Shown: positions 1 to 9,712 of the stretch, one piece after another
Layout: each line of letters begins with the position of its first letter
Position numbering within the stretch: the first letter of the stretch is position 1
Assembly: GCA_022641835.1 (NCBI GenBank)
Contig: CP048720.1
Location: forward strand, 372,001 to 436,000
DNA length: 64,000 nt
Direction: 5' to 3'
Source of the DNA: Petasospora fabianii
Lineage: Eukaryota > Ascomycota > Saccharomycetes > Phaffomycetales > Wickerhamomycetaceae
Position numbers and translations under genes: made by a program
The notes under the pieces: model-generated
Database searches by the model: none
Told to the model about the DNA's origin: nothing
Seen by the model: only the letters and a program-made list of their open reading frames with translations

Positions 1-77
1 CTTGAAAGTCAACGGCAGCAACGAGAAGACCATCGATTCAAGTCAATACCCAATCCTTTTCTCTCAATCTTATCACA

Positions 78-1634
78 ATGTCTAACCTAGACTTCGAGAG
101 AATCTACTTGAACTCATCCAAGGCCCATGGTCGTTTCCGATTGGCACCAACTGGTCTTGGTTGGAAGCCAGCTGCAGTAGCTGGTTCCGCCACCAAGCAG
201 GAGCCGTACCTTTTGCCATCTGAGGAGTTGTCAAGTGCCACATGGTCTCGTGCCTCTCGTGGATATGAGCTACGTGTTCAGACTAAAAACAGAGGTGTTC
301 TTAGCTTTGATGGTTTCGACACGCAGGACTTCAACACTCTGAAGAATGAGCTCCAACGTTCGTTCAACGTTCTTCTCGATCACCGTGAACATTCCATGAG
401 AGGTTGGAATTGGGGTGATCTTGACCTCACAAGAAACGAGGTTCAGTTCCACATCCAAGGAAAACCAGCATTTGAGCTTCCTTACTCTAATATCCACAAC
501 ACAAACATGGCTGGTAAGAATGAAGTTACAGTGGAGATGGCACCAGGTGATAATAAGCAAGTTGCTGGTGATGAGGTTGTGGAAATGAGATTCTACATTC
601 CAGGCGTTGAAGAAAATCTCGATGAAAATGCAGAGGAGACCGAAGAGGTGAAGACAAAAGCTGCTGCCTTCCATGAACAGTTAAAGGAGAAGGCTGATAT
701 TGGACAGTACTCTGGCGATGCCATTGCCTCATTCACAGATGTGTTGTTCCTCACGCCTCGTGGTCGTTTCGATATTGATATGTACGCCTCATCACTGAGA
801 TTGAGAGGTAAGACCTACGATCACAAGATTCAGTTCCGCTCCATTGAACGTATCTTCTCTCTTCCGAAGCCAGATGAGATTCAGCACTTGATGGTTCTTC
901 AGATCAACCCACCTTTGAGACAAGGTCAGACGCCATACCCATTCCTTGTATTACAGATTGTCAAGGATGAGGAGCTCGAACTGGAAATTAACCTGGATGA
1001 TGAGGAATTCCAGAAATACGATGGCCGCTTGCACAAGAAATATGATCAACAGACACACTTGGTCCTCTCACACGTCTTCAGAGGTCTTACAGAACGTCGT
1101 ATTATTGTTCCAGGATCCTTCCAGACCACCAAGGGCCAGGCCGCTGTGGCATGTTCTCTCAAAGTCAACGAGGGGTACTTGTACTTCTTGGAAAAGTGCT
1201 TCCTCTTCCTGCCAAAGCCAACTGTCTACATCCCATACGCCGATGTGTCACATGTTGACATCTCACGTGTTGAGAACATGAGCGCCAACAGAACATTTGA
1301 CCTTGAAGTCAACCTCCGCTCTGGTGCATCTCACAAGTTTGCTAACGTGAGTAAAGAGGAACAGAGTGGAATTATTGCGTTCTTGAAGGAGAAGCAGGTT
1401 AGAGTGAAGAGTGAGGAAGCTGAACAGAAGGCCATGTTGGCCGCCTTGGCTAATGAGAGTGATAGTGATGATGGTGACAGCAATATGGGATCTGCTGATG
1501 AGGATGAGTCGCCAGACGAGGACTTCCAGGATGATGGCTCTGATGACGATGATGCGGACGATGACGATTTGGCATCTGATGAGGACATGAGTGATGCTGA
1601 TGGTGAGCCACCTGCAAAGAAGGCTAAGATCTGA
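78..1634 (+). CDS. POB3: FACT complex subunit Pob3 (SSRP1 family)
   Basis: This 518-residue protein matches Pob3, the SSRP1-type subunit of the FACT histone chaperone, which partners Spt16 to loosen and rebuild nucleosomes in transcription and replication. The N-terminal dimerisation region starts with FERIYLNSSKAHGRFR, followed by the tandem PH-like middle domain (about residues 220-440). The last 75 residues are Asp/Glu/Ser-rich and end in a basic PAKKAKI tail that looks like a nuclear localisation signal. There is no HMG box, as in other yeasts, where a separate Nhp6-type protein supplies it. The start is the first ATG in a CACAATG context. Only 77 bases of 5' flank are inside the window. 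Confidence 0.96.
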   Translation: MSNLDFERIYLNSSKAHGRFRLAPTGLGWKPAAVAGSATKQEPYLLPSEELSSATWSRASRGYELRVQTKNRGVLSFDGFDTQDFNTLKNELQRSFNVLLDHREHSMRGWNWGDLDLTRNEVQFHIQGKPAFELPYSNIHNTNMAGKNEVTVEMAPGDNKQVAGDEVVEMRFYIPGVEENLDENAEETEEVKTKAAAFHEQLKEKADIGQYSGDAIASFTDVLFLTPRGRFDIDMYASSLRLRGKTYDHKIQFRSIERIFSLPKPDEIQHLMVLQINPPLRQGQTPYPFLVLQIVKDEELELEINLDDEEFQKYDGRLHKKYDQQTHLVLSHVFRGLTERRIIVPGSFQTTKGQAAVACSLKVNEGYLYFLEKCFLFLPKPTVYIPYADVSHVDISRVENMSANRTFDLEVNLRSGASHKFANVSKEEQSGIIAFLKEKQVRVKSEEAEQKAMLAALANESDSDDGDSNMGSADEDESPDEDFQDDGSDDDDADDDDLASDEDMSDADGEPPAKKAKI

Positions 1635-1844
1635 GCGTGATGGATTGAAGACCTATTTGAACTTTGAAATACACAGTTCGTTTAATCATTTTCTGGGCTT
1701 GTAGAGTATGTGTTGAGTGGTGATAAAAATCTTATCTGCTGCAAGAATTGAAGAGTAAACAATAGGACGCGCGCCATAACCTTCTCCACACCAGCTTACA
1801 CTACTACGTGAAAGCCGCAGTGTGACCCCTATAGTTCATAGAAA

Positions 1845-2516
1845 ATGAGCGGCTCTCCCAGACTAGGGCCCACTGATATCAATGCCGAGCACAATAACTC
1901 CGTTTGTACAGTCGGTACAGTGACCAACACGACACCAAACACTTCACCCGTATCGCAGAGATCATTAGCCGCCGGGCTAAAGAAGGCATCGTCTGTGCCT
2001 CCCAACGATGCGAGCCAGGAGAAGAGCACCATGCAGAGTGCCCTGGAAGCACTGCAGGCGGTCACAAAACCAGCGAGTGATGGATGTGGCTCTGAGCAGA
2101 AGCTTGTGGACATCATGGCTGCAAAGAGCTCTGAGATGATTGAGTGTCTCCGTGATATCTCCCAAATGATGGGTACGGTTCCTGAGAAGAAGAATATCCT
2201 TCAAACGGCATCACCTAACAGCGATTTTGACTGGTCTGTAATTCTTGATGCTAGTGAAAAGATTTGTCAGGAGTACAGCCAGGCCATGATTGAATTGCAT
2301 GAGAAGCAGGAAAAGATGCAAAGAGATTTGTCCATCTGGCAGGAGAGTGCATTCTTGATGGATGGTGCCTCGGTATCTGACAGTTTGGCGAGTTTAGAGG
2401 AGTGGTGTAAGGCTAAGGAGACATACTTAGGTCCCATTGGTATGGGCATGAATGAAGCGGGTAAGGTCATTGATGATGTCTCGAGCAAGTTGAAGAGCGA
2501 TGCCGCTAAGATGTGA
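1845..2516 (+). CDS. Unrecognised 223-residue protein with a central helical region
   Basis: I do not recognise this protein. An intact ATG-to-TGA frame codes for 223 residues. The first 80 are Ser/Thr/Pro/Asn-rich and probably disordered. Residues 85-190 look alpha-helical, with heptad-like spacing around EKICQEYSQAMIELHEKQEK and the stretch SLASLEEWCKAKETYLGPIG. The C-terminus is a short amphipathic segment ending KSDAAKM. No signal peptide, membrane segment or metal-binding motif is visible. It lies 210 bp after POB3 on the same strand and converges on the next gene with a 171-bp gap. The composition resembles a small coiled-coil subunit of a larger complex, but that is inference only. Confidence 0.75.
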   Translation: MSGSPRLGPTDINAEHNNSVCTVGTVTNTTPNTSPVSQRSLAAGLKKASSVPPNDASQEKSTMQSALEALQAVTKPASDGCGSEQKLVDIMAAKSSEMIECLRDISQMMGTVPEKKNILQTASPNSDFDWSVILDASEKICQEYSQAMIELHEKQEKMQRDLSIWQESAFLMDGASVSDSLASLEEWCKAKETYLGPIGMGMNEAGKVIDDVSSKLKSDAAKM

Positions 2517-2687
2517 GAGACGCAGCTAATGATAGAGAGCCTTGCTAGAATTGACTGACATGGAATGCGACGAAGAAGCGAATATATTTGAATGCAATAT
2601 GGAATGATTTCCAGGCTCAAATGCCCTATGTAACAAACGATCCCACTATATATTTTATTTTGAGGTTTGATTGGAGCTTCGTAATCA

Positions 2688-4568
2688 TCAAACAGTTGAG
2701 GCTTCAACTTCACTGAGTAACTTCCAAAGTCTTTCGCCTATCCACCTAACGGACCTAACATCCCACCAGAGCTCAGCATCCTGTTGGTTCCAGGTCTCTG
2801 CGATTTCGACAACTGGGTCGTGCCTACTCTCGAAGTGTTGCGTCTGTAGCACAATCTTCGGATCCGCAACCTTTTCTGGCTCCTTGATCAACTTCAAGTC
2901 ATCACGATACTGCTTGAGTCGCATTTCACTTTGTCGTTGATTGATCACAAATGGTATAGGAGCCTCATAGTTGGAGATAAGCGATCTGACAGACTCAAGT
3001 TTCCACTTCAACTCACCTTCAGAAATAGTGAAGGTCTTTCCTGAAAGTTCAGAGTATGATGTTGACCGATCGTCATACTCCATTCCCCATTGGTCGTTAA
3101 TGGCTGGGATGTCAAACCCAAGGAAGAGAGAAAGGGAATGTGCAAAGCATTCAACAGTCAGCAGTTCAGATGGGAAAAAGATGGAATTTCCCCGATGTAT
3201 GCTGTAATACCTGAGACGGTTGTCACTTTTTGTTGATTCTGTGAGTTGTTTGGATATCACATTGCACTCTTTGAGAGTGGATAAGTCTGTCCCCGTGACC
3301 ATACGTTTCTCTTCACTTTTCAATACAGATGCGGATGACAGTGGATGTGGCACTGTGATGAGGTTGATGGTACGAGGCTCAAGCGTAAGGCCGTTCGTGA
3401 TGCTGATAGACCAAGCTGTCTGCTGGCATGGCACCTTGTGGGGTGCAATTAGGTCATGTATTACCTTTTCAGATGTCTTGATGGTCTCGATGTCAGAGTC
3501 CGCGGATGGACGATCTGGGAGATGTGGTGCAATGTCTCTATCAAAAAGATTGATAAAATTTCTTGTTGGATGTGGATACAGTGAGTCTTCACACTTCAGC
3601 ACCGATTTAATGCTTTGCAGGATTGGGCGAATGAAGTAATGATCACCGAGTGCCATTGGATCAACAATGTTAACAGCGGAGTACTTGGCCATGCGCCACA
3701 TCCTGATATGTTTGTCTAATATGCCGGGCACGGTATCCACGACAACCTTGACGTTGTTGGTATGCAATAGCTTCCTCCAAACGCCAATGCTATAATCTGC
3801 AAAGAGATCACCATAACCCGGTGACTCAACGATGTCAAAATCTCTATTTTTCTGTATCAGGGCATCAATGAGTTCATCGATATGTTGCTTATCACTCAGC
3901 ATCACCTGGAACTCATAATCCGAGATTAGCTGAAACTGTTTGATCTTTGGTGATTCCACTTTCAATTTCTCAATCCTTGACGTGACAGGAAATATTGTAT
4001 AGTCGACATAGAGAGCACCTTTCCCCGTGGCTCTTGGTTGTTGTGACATCCTGTATGACCAAGCCAATAGCTTGAGGTAATTCTCATTGATAAGGTCATT
4101 CTTGCTGAAGAGGACACGAGAATTGGCCATCGCTCGCATCTTGGAGTGTGCTACCGCGTCGTTATAATGGAGGATATTGACACTAAAGCCAAGTGATTGA
4201 TATAATAGTGCCCATTTGCGTAACATTGTACGATGGAACTTTTGTTCATGCAAAGATAGACGACGGATCTTGTCGTCGTTAAAGAAAGTGTATACGAGCC
4301 CCTTGGAGTCCGGATTGTGGTGGAGTCGTTTGTTGAGCTCATCATCACCAAAGAGTGGTGTCACTGGCTCGAGGAATTTGGCATATTTGTCGGTGGTGTC
4401 CTTGGGTCTGGATTGCTCCTTGTTGTAGGTTAGGGGATTATATGTGTCTAAGGGGAGGTTGTGTGACGGTTTAAGGAAGTATGCGAGGAGGGATATTACG
4501 CTGATTGTGAACAGGACGAGAATAGCGATGTGCCTAGATCGGTGAGGCGTGGGTGTCTGGAGCCCCAT
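2688..4568 (-). CDS. Putative type II membrane protein, glycosyltransferase-like
   Basis: The first in-frame ATG gives 626 residues; the frame extends further upstream only through GTG, so I start at 4568. A short basic cytoplasmic tail is followed by one hydrophobic segment (about residues 13-33) and a long soluble domain, the topology of Golgi type II glycosyltransferases. The region around residues 90-180 (HRTMLRKWALLYQSLGFSV, GALYVDYTIFP) has the look of nucleotide-sugar transferases that begin with RKWA-L-GF-V. I cannot assign a family or a clear DxD catalytic motif. Golgi or ER lumenal location is inferred from topology. The gene shares a 402-bp divergent promoter with PTH1. Confidence 0.72.
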   Translation of the reverse strand: MGLQTPTPHRSRHIAILVLFTISVISLLAYFLKPSHNLPLDTYNPLTYNKEQSRPKDTTDKYAKFLEPVTPLFGDDELNKRLHHNPDSKGLVYTFFNDDKIRRLSLHEQKFHRTMLRKWALLYQSLGFSVNILHYNDAVAHSKMRAMANSRVLFSKNDLINENYLKLLAWSYRMSQQPRATGKGALYVDYTIFPVTSRIEKLKVESPKIKQFQLISDYEFQVMLSDKQHIDELIDALIQKNRDFDIVESPGYGDLFADYSIGVWRKLLHTNNVKVVVDTVPGILDKHIRMWRMAKYSAVNIVDPMALGDHYFIRPILQSIKSVLKCEDSLYPHPTRNFINLFDRDIAPHLPDRPSADSDIETIKTSEKVIHDLIAPHKVPCQQTAWSISITNGLTLEPRTINLITVPHPLSSASVLKSEEKRMVTGTDLSTLKECNVISKQLTESTKSDNRLRYYSIHRGNSIFFPSELLTVECFAHSLSLFLGFDIPAINDQWGMEYDDRSTSYSELSGKTFTISEGELKWKLESVRSLISNYEAPIPFVINQRQSEMRLKQYRDDLKLIKEPEKVADPKIVLQTQHFESRHDPVVEIAETWNQQDAELWWDVRSVRWIGERLWKLLSEVEASTV

Positions 4569-4970
4569 TGTTATGTTGTTATCCCGTGGGGTGTACGTGT
4601 CTATCACGAAGGTGGAGAGGATGGCGCAGCTCACAGCAGCTTCAATGCACGCGAGAAGCCTGGTTGCGGTGGCTCTGGGACTAGGTAGAGGGAGCTGTCT
4701 GATGGGAGAGACGAGTGGCCCAGACGTTGATCACAATCTTTCAAGTTAGGTCCTAAAATCTGTGACGATCTGGAAAAAATGGTAGCCATCCGTTGCAAAC
4801 CCAAAGTTCCGAGATTGCATGAGGGGCTTGTTGTCGCGGCGGATTGTTTAATTAGACTTCACCATTATGCACCGGAAACAAAGAGTACAGAATCCCGACC
4901 GCGTGTGAGTTTATACTTTCATTGTCTCGATCAGCCAAATTGGTAGTTCATTTATTGGAACTGTGCTGAA
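4569..4970. promoter_or_regulatory. Divergent intergenic region between the type II membrane protein gene and PTH1
   Basis: This 402-bp gap between two divergent starts must hold both promoters. No convincing TATA box or recognisable operator was found. Confidence 0.5.
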
Positions 4971-5585
4971 ATGCGACCTTCGCTGGCTCTGCGACGCCCC
5001 TTCGTCGTGGTAACATCGCTTGGTAACCCTGAGCCCCATTACGCCATGACGAGGCACTCAGTGGGTCATGAGATGCTGAACCTTATCAATGGTTCAAAGT
5101 GGGAGACACGGCCCAACATCTCGAAGAATGCAAAGATAATGATACATCCAGAACTGAAGAATGTGATGCTATTAAAGCCGGGGTGTTATATGAACGTGTC
5201 AGGGACCGTGGTATCGCCCGTATGGCAAAGGATCAAAGAGAACTTGGGCAAACAGGGCCACAATGTCAGGTTGATTTGCATACACGATGAGCTTTCCAAG
5301 GAGGCTGGTCAATTTCAGCTGAGGTATGGAGAGGTATCATCGAGGGGTCATAATGGGTTACGAAGCGTGGTTGGTCATTTTGGTAATGACTTCTTCAGGT
5401 TTGGAGTTGGCATTGGTCGTCCTGATGATAAGAAGAACGTCGCTGATTACGTGTTGAGTAAGATGCCACGTAATGAATGGGAAAAGATTGTATGGGATGT
5501 TTCACCCAAATTGAATGATGTTATTGAAATGCTGGCCAAGGCTGACACCGTTGAACTCAAGAACGGTAAGCTGGTTGGGAAGTGA
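4971..5585 (+). CDS. PTH1: Peptidyl-tRNA hydrolase, bacterial type (mitochondrial)
   Basis: This 204-residue protein belongs to the bacterial-type Pth family, which cleaves the ester bond of peptidyl-tRNAs dropped from ribosomes. It has the family signature TRHSVGHEML with the catalytic His at residue 29. Asn75 lies in YMNVSG, Asp106 in IHDELS and Asn128 in RGHNGLRS; these correspond to the known active-site residues. The short basic N-terminus (MRPSLALRRP) fits a mitochondrial targeting peptide, as expected of yeast Pth1. The length is normal. It converges on SMX3, with 211 bp between the stop codons. Confidence 0.93.
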   Translation: MRPSLALRRPFVVVTSLGNPEPHYAMTRHSVGHEMLNLINGSKWETRPNISKNAKIMIHPELKNVMLLKPGCYMNVSGTVVSPVWQRIKENLGKQGHNVRLICIHDELSKEAGQFQLRYGEVSSRGHNGLRSVVGHFGNDFFRFGVGIGRPDDKKNVADYVLSKMPRNEWEKIVWDVSPKLNDVIEMLAKADTVELKNGKLVGK

Positions 5586-5796
5586 AGGCTGGTACGCTAC
5601 TACAACTTTGAAAAACTACTCTTTTTTTTTTTCTTCGTTAGAACGAGTGTGGTTATAAAGCCATCTAATGTACATATTTTGCATCATCTTCGTAAACAGG
5701 TGGTATGTATGGGGCATGAAGTCGTAAGGCGATCATTGATGAATAGTGTCAACATGGCACACTCGAGACTGTCACGACAAAGTCTTCACAGCTGCA

Positions 5797-6057
5797 TCAT
5801 ACCTGCTCCTCAGCTGGGCTCTCATCAAGCTGCCTTATGTACAGCACGTTGTTGCATCTGATGAAAAGGTCGTTACCGAGCTTGGTACTTTGGCCATCTA
5901 CAATCTCCTCTGGATCTGTGAGCGACACGTTGAAGTAGTTGTCACTAGAGGCGAGCACGCCCTTGTAGCTTGTGTTGTTGAATTTAAGCTTGACGATGAC
6001 AGGTTTCCCTACCAACTCCTTGATGAATGGTTTTGGGTTAACGACGTTAAGGGACAT
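5797..6057 (-). CDS. SMX3: Spliceosomal Sm protein F
   Basis: This 86-residue protein is SmF, one of the seven Sm proteins that form the ring on U1, U2, U4 and U5 snRNAs. The Sm1 motif spans about residues 16-50 (GKPVIVKLKF, YKGVLASSDNYFNVSL). The Sm2 motif is the F-specific LFIRCNNVLYIRQL near residues 64-77. The N-terminal VNPKPFIKELVGKPV is characteristic of SmF rather than LSm6. The start is the only in-frame ATG and no intron is evident. The short acidic tail ESPAEEQV is unremarkable. Confidence 0.95.
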   Translation of the reverse strand: MSLNVVNPKPFIKELVGKPVIVKLKFNNTSYKGVLASSDNYFNVSLTDPEEIVDGQSTKLGNDLFIRCNNVLYIRQLDESPAEEQV

Positions 6058-6517
6058 GGTTGTCAGTATGGAACAGAGGTGTGATGGTTGTAGTTGTAAT
6101 GGGTAGTTTATTCCTCTTCCTCAACTCCATTAACAAACAGAGTCAAAAGGCTTGGAAAATTCGCGGTGCCAGATCCGCTGCCCGGTCGGCACCGCGTTCG
6201 TTTTTGGTGATGGAGGTTAAACACGAGTCTTAATCTCATGTTATTACTTGTTTGTTTCTTCTCGATGATGTCTCTTAGTCATCAGGAGGAAAGGGTCCTT
6301 GTAGTGTTGATCTCTCGGATTCGCCGATGACCAGCGAGTACGGGATGATGATCCCGTCGGCTTGAGACGGCCGTCGCTCTTGTGTTCCTGCGTGGTTAAA
6401 AATGCCTCTTTAGCGGAAGGCCTTGTCTGAGTGCGCATCTGATATTCCAGTGTCTTTTATACAATCCTCTCCTCTCAACCACATCCTCACTAAGTACCAA
6501 AGGCATAAAGCGTCCAC
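6058..6517. promoter_or_regulatory. Divergent region between SMX3 and the HPP-family gene
   Basis: This 460-bp gap between divergent starts holds two promoters. It includes a GC-rich patch near 6160-6200 and reading frames that are not credible genes. No specific site is called. Confidence 0.45.
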
Positions 6518-7378
6518 ATGGTCTTCACTTTCAGTGTCGACAAGTACCTCGACCCATACGTCCCTCCCTCCATTGTTCCCCGGCTCCCACGCTTTATCTC
6601 CCGCTGGCTGGGGGGACACACTCCCCGACCCATCCCGGACTATATCCTTTGGATCGACGTTTTCGTCTCTTCCTTTGCCTCTATCGTTATGCTTGAGGGC
6701 ATTTTCATGAACTCGCCCGTATTCCAAAGGCATCACGCTCCGACTGTGTTCGCCTCGTATGGAGCCACCGCAGTGCTAACGTTCACAACTAGTGACACAG
6801 CCTTCGCCCAGCCTAGAAACATCCTCTTTGGACACATCATCTCTTCCCTAATAGGTGTCTCTCTCCAGAAGCTCTTTGGACTGTCCCAAGCCGGTAGAGA
6901 CCACTTTTATCTCGCTGGGGGCTTATCAGTTGGTATATCAAGCGTCCTCATGCTCATCACTAACACGGTGCATCCACCATCTGGCGCTACGGCACTAATC
7001 CCCATAATGGACGATCGAATCAGAATGATGGGTTGGTGGTATATCCCCGTACACATCATCTGTTCTTGCCTCATGATCGTTGTGGCGTGTATAACGAACA
7101 ATATCCTTCGCAGATACCCGACACATTGGTGGACAGAGTATACTCCTGCTGATCGGCGAACTGGAGAAGTTGATGAAGAGAAGGCAATGGATCATGTGAG
7201 CTCGAGCACGAGTGCAACTAGTGCACAGAAAGATATAGAGTGTGAACAGGCACATGATGTCATTAAAACTCGCCAATTGGTTGTTGGTGTTGCAAGCTTG
7301 GAGATCCCCGAGGGATTTACTCTGCAACCTGAGGAGATGGCGCTTCTCCAGGACATCCAGAAACGGCTGCAAATATGA
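6518..7378 (+). CDS. HPP-family integral membrane protein
   Basis: This 286-residue protein carries the HPP family signature TVHPPSGATALIPI (His-Pro-Pro at residues 152-154). About five hydrophobic segments lie between residues 43 and 190, followed by a hydrophilic cytoplasmic tail of about 90 residues. HPP proteins occur in bacteria, plants and many fungi; some have been linked to nitrite transport in plastids and cyanobacteria, but the fungal role is not settled. The tail has no recognisable CBS domain. The ATG is well placed and the frame is intact. The substrate and membrane are unknown; a small-anion transporter would be a guess. Confidence 0.88.
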   Translation: MVFTFSVDKYLDPYVPPSIVPRLPRFISRWLGGHTPRPIPDYILWIDVFVSSFASIVMLEGIFMNSPVFQRHHAPTVFASYGATAVLTFTTSDTAFAQPRNILFGHIISSLIGVSLQKLFGLSQAGRDHFYLAGGLSVGISSVLMLITNTVHPPSGATALIPIMDDRIRMMGWWYIPVHIICSCLMIVVACITNNILRRYPTHWWTEYTPADRRTGEVDEEKAMDHVSSSTSATSAQKDIECEQAHDVIKTRQLVVGVASLEIPEGFTLQPEEMALLQDIQKRLQI

Positions 7379-7531
7379 GCTGGAGAAATATTTATTAGAA
7401 ATTTATTCCAATGAACCAAAGTAAATCCAATGCTCTGTAGTTTAGTAAGACTGGCAAACAGTACTGCTTTCTCCCCCGCCAAAAATCGGCCAGGGCACAA
7501 GTGCAGATCGGCTAAGAAAAAAAAATTCAAA

Positions 7532-7541
7532 GCGATGAGCT
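7532..7541 (+). promoter_or_regulatory. PAC motif upstream of IPI3
   Basis: An exact GCGATGAGCT lies 65 bp before the IPI3 ATG, directly after an A-run that grades into an RRPE-like AAAAATT. PAC and RRPE are the known paired promoter elements of yeast ribosome-biogenesis genes, matching the function of IPI3. Confidence 0.8.
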
Positions 7542-7605
7542 ACAACGCTTCACAACAACAATCTCTTGAAAGACACACCAATCGCAACTCAACGCCCCTT
7601 ATATA

Positions 7606-9072
7606 ATGGAGGAAGTTGTCTTTTACTGCTCGCAGGGCTCTCCTGATGATAAACAAGGTGCTCTTTCCCTTGCTGTGGCCACAACACTCCACTCCCAACA
7701 ACAAACCGTCGCATTCAGACAAGCTGCATCATACCCAAACGGAGCCGTAATTACAGGGACTAAACCCGGTGATCGAGTTCTTGTTGCAGCAAAGGGCAAG
7801 GCACTCATCAACGTCTATAGTTGGGGCAAAGAATCACCAGATCAGAGAATCCCGGTCCCTGAACAACTTGCTTGTCTCGCCTTGTGTCCAAATGGCACAG
7901 AATCGTATTCTGATATCGTTGAGGATGAAACCAATGAAACAAGATTGCCAAAGTTCAGACTCCCATATTTGCTCATTGGAGGTGGTGTAAGTGGTAAGCT
8001 CTATGTTTGGGAACTTAACTCTGGGTTGTTGTTAAATGTTAAGGAGGCCCACTATCAAATGCCAACATCTATGAAGGTCACTAGCGATGGTTCATACCTC
8101 ATCACATCTGGTAAGGATTCCCGAGTCCTGGTATGGCGTATCGCCGACCTTGTCGCTTTTAACAAGGATGATGAAAAGCTCGTGAAACCCGTTCATGTCT
8201 TCTCCGACCATACACTCGAAGTAACTGACGTTTTCGTCTCAAACAACACACACCAGGATTCTAAGCTCTACACGGTTTCAAAAGATTCCACAATTAGAGT
8301 CTACGCCTTACAGAATTTCACCCTCCTCTCCACTTTTGTCATTAATGGGCAAATTCAATCCATCACCGTCGATTCTGCCGACCGTGCTATGTATGTTGGT
8401 CTCGCTGATGGACACATCCGCATCATCAACTTGTACGAGGCCAACCCAGCCACCAACGTGCTCGAGGCCCGCGGTGGCCATGGTAAGGTGTTGACATTAC
8501 AGCCAGATCATGAGTTGAAGGAGACAATAACGTATCACGCTGGTCATGGTGTTACACAATTGGCACTCTCATTGGATGGAAGTCTTGTTATCAGTGGTGA
8601 TGAAAAGGGTCGTGTTGCCGTCATTGATGTTGTTTCAAAACAAGTCGTTAAGGAGTTGAAGGAGTTGAGTGGAAGTATTACCAGTGTTCAAGTATTGAAT
8701 ACTTTCAATGATGTTAGTGTTGCCGGTCAGCAGGCTGAGAAAAACACGAGGGTCATTCCAACATTTAAGAGAGTCATCACTACAAATGAGCCAAAGGAGC
8801 AGGATGTGTTGTATCAGATTGCTGATGAACAGGAGGAAAAACTGTTCGACATTGATGCCCACTTGGAAAAAGTCGCCACTGAGGCCATGTTCTTTGAGAA
8901 TTTCACAAATGTCAACTCTGAAGTCGTGATGAGAGATAATTCCCACGCTGATGGTGCAAAGCTCAAGGAGGCCCAGGATAAGTTAGATAAGGTCACAAAG
9001 GCTTACAGTGACTTGAGAGCTATGTATGAGCAGCTGTACTCTGAGCATGCTGCACTCTTGGAAAAGCAATAA
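7606..9072 (+). CDS. IPI3: Rix1-complex WD40 protein Ipi3
   Basis: This 488-residue protein is a WD40 beta-propeller matching Ipi3. Ipi3 works with Rix1 and Ipi1 in pre-60S ribosome maturation (ITS2 processing and Rea1 docking) and in replication licensing. Repeat-like segments are visible: YLLIGGGVSGKLYVWEL, SDGSYLITSGKDSRVLVWRI, KLYTVSKDSTIRVYAL and DGSLVISGDEKGRVAVID. After the propeller comes a helical C-terminal region (about residues 380-488) ending in a coiled-coil-like stretch. It is slightly shorter than the roughly 555-residue S. cerevisiae protein. The upstream PAC/RRPE pair supports co-regulation with ribosome assembly factors. Confidence 0.9.
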   Translation: MEEVVFYCSQGSPDDKQGALSLAVATTLHSQQQTVAFRQAASYPNGAVITGTKPGDRVLVAAKGKALINVYSWGKESPDQRIPVPEQLACLALCPNGTESYSDIVEDETNETRLPKFRLPYLLIGGGVSGKLYVWELNSGLLLNVKEAHYQMPTSMKVTSDGSYLITSGKDSRVLVWRIADLVAFNKDDEKLVKPVHVFSDHTLEVTDVFVSNNTHQDSKLYTVSKDSTIRVYALQNFTLLSTFVINGQIQSITVDSADRAMYVGLADGHIRIINLYEANPATNVLEARGGHGKVLTLQPDHELKETITYHAGHGVTQLALSLDGSLVISGDEKGRVAVIDVVSKQVVKELKELSGSITSVQVLNTFNDVSVAGQQAEKNTRVIPTFKRVITTNEPKEQDVLYQIADEQEEKLFDIDAHLEKVATEAMFFENFTNVNSEVVMRDNSHADGAKLKEAQDKLDKVTKAYSDLRAMYEQLYSEHAALLEKQ

Positions 9073-9274
9073 CTCAGATTGAAGGAATGGTAATGACATG
9101 AGCATCTGTAACGAAACGAAAACTTTTTATCATACATGAAAGTTCTATACTATAACGGGACTACGTAGGTGGACAAGCTATAATTATGCGCAAGCTTAAA
9201 AAGCCAGAGTAAAAATTACATAACTAGCCTATATGATGGAGTAAAAGTAACTCAGTGACCCTCGAATGCAATTC

Positions 9275-9712
9275 TCATCTCTTTCTATCTGGTGACAATG
9301 CCCTGTTAAAACCTTTTTCTCTATTCATGTACTGTCTGTACTTGGTTGCTTTGTTCTTCTTCGCAACACCAGATCCAACACCTTCAACGTGTTTCCCTTT
9401 TGTCGAATCAAAGGAACCAAATCCCATGAGTTTCATCATCATCTCCTGTTGATTCATTTCCTCGATACTCTGGTGATCATCGCCATCATCTGCGACATCA
9501 GCCTCCTGTCCATCCCTCTCGGTCGCACGACCCCTTACGTCTTCCTCGTCTACCTTGACGGCTTTCTTAGAATTATCCTCCACCGACGAGCTCGATCTGT
9601 TCCTCACTACCCTCTCGGTTGATCTATCTCTATACTTATCTTCCCCCCTTGTGGGGCTCTTATCACCTTTTCTCTTACCTCTCGAATCACGCTGAGCAGC
9701 CTCCTGTACCAT
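9275..9712 (-). CDS. SNRNP27-like U4/U6.U5 tri-snRNP protein
   Basis: The 145-residue protein ends in the diagnostic block of the tri-snRNP 27 kDa protein: [20 protein letters not shown] (about 87-106), then [19 protein letters not shown]. The N-terminal 80 residues are rich in Arg, Ser, Asp and Lys, as in the RS-like domain of human SNRNP27. The human protein acts in the U4/U6.U5 tri-snRNP near the U6/5' splice site. The start is the first ATG. The family is missing from several reduced yeast spliceosomes, so its presence in a genome with few introns is notable. It diverges from NOP6. Confidence 0.9.
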   Translation of the reverse strand: MVQEAAQRDSRGKRKGDKSPTRGEDKYRDRSTERVVRNRSSSSVEDNSKKAVKVDEEDVRGRATERDGQEADVADDGDDHQSIEEMNQQEMMMKLMGFGSFDSTKGKHVEGVGSGVAKKNKATKYRQYMNREKGFNRALSPDRKR

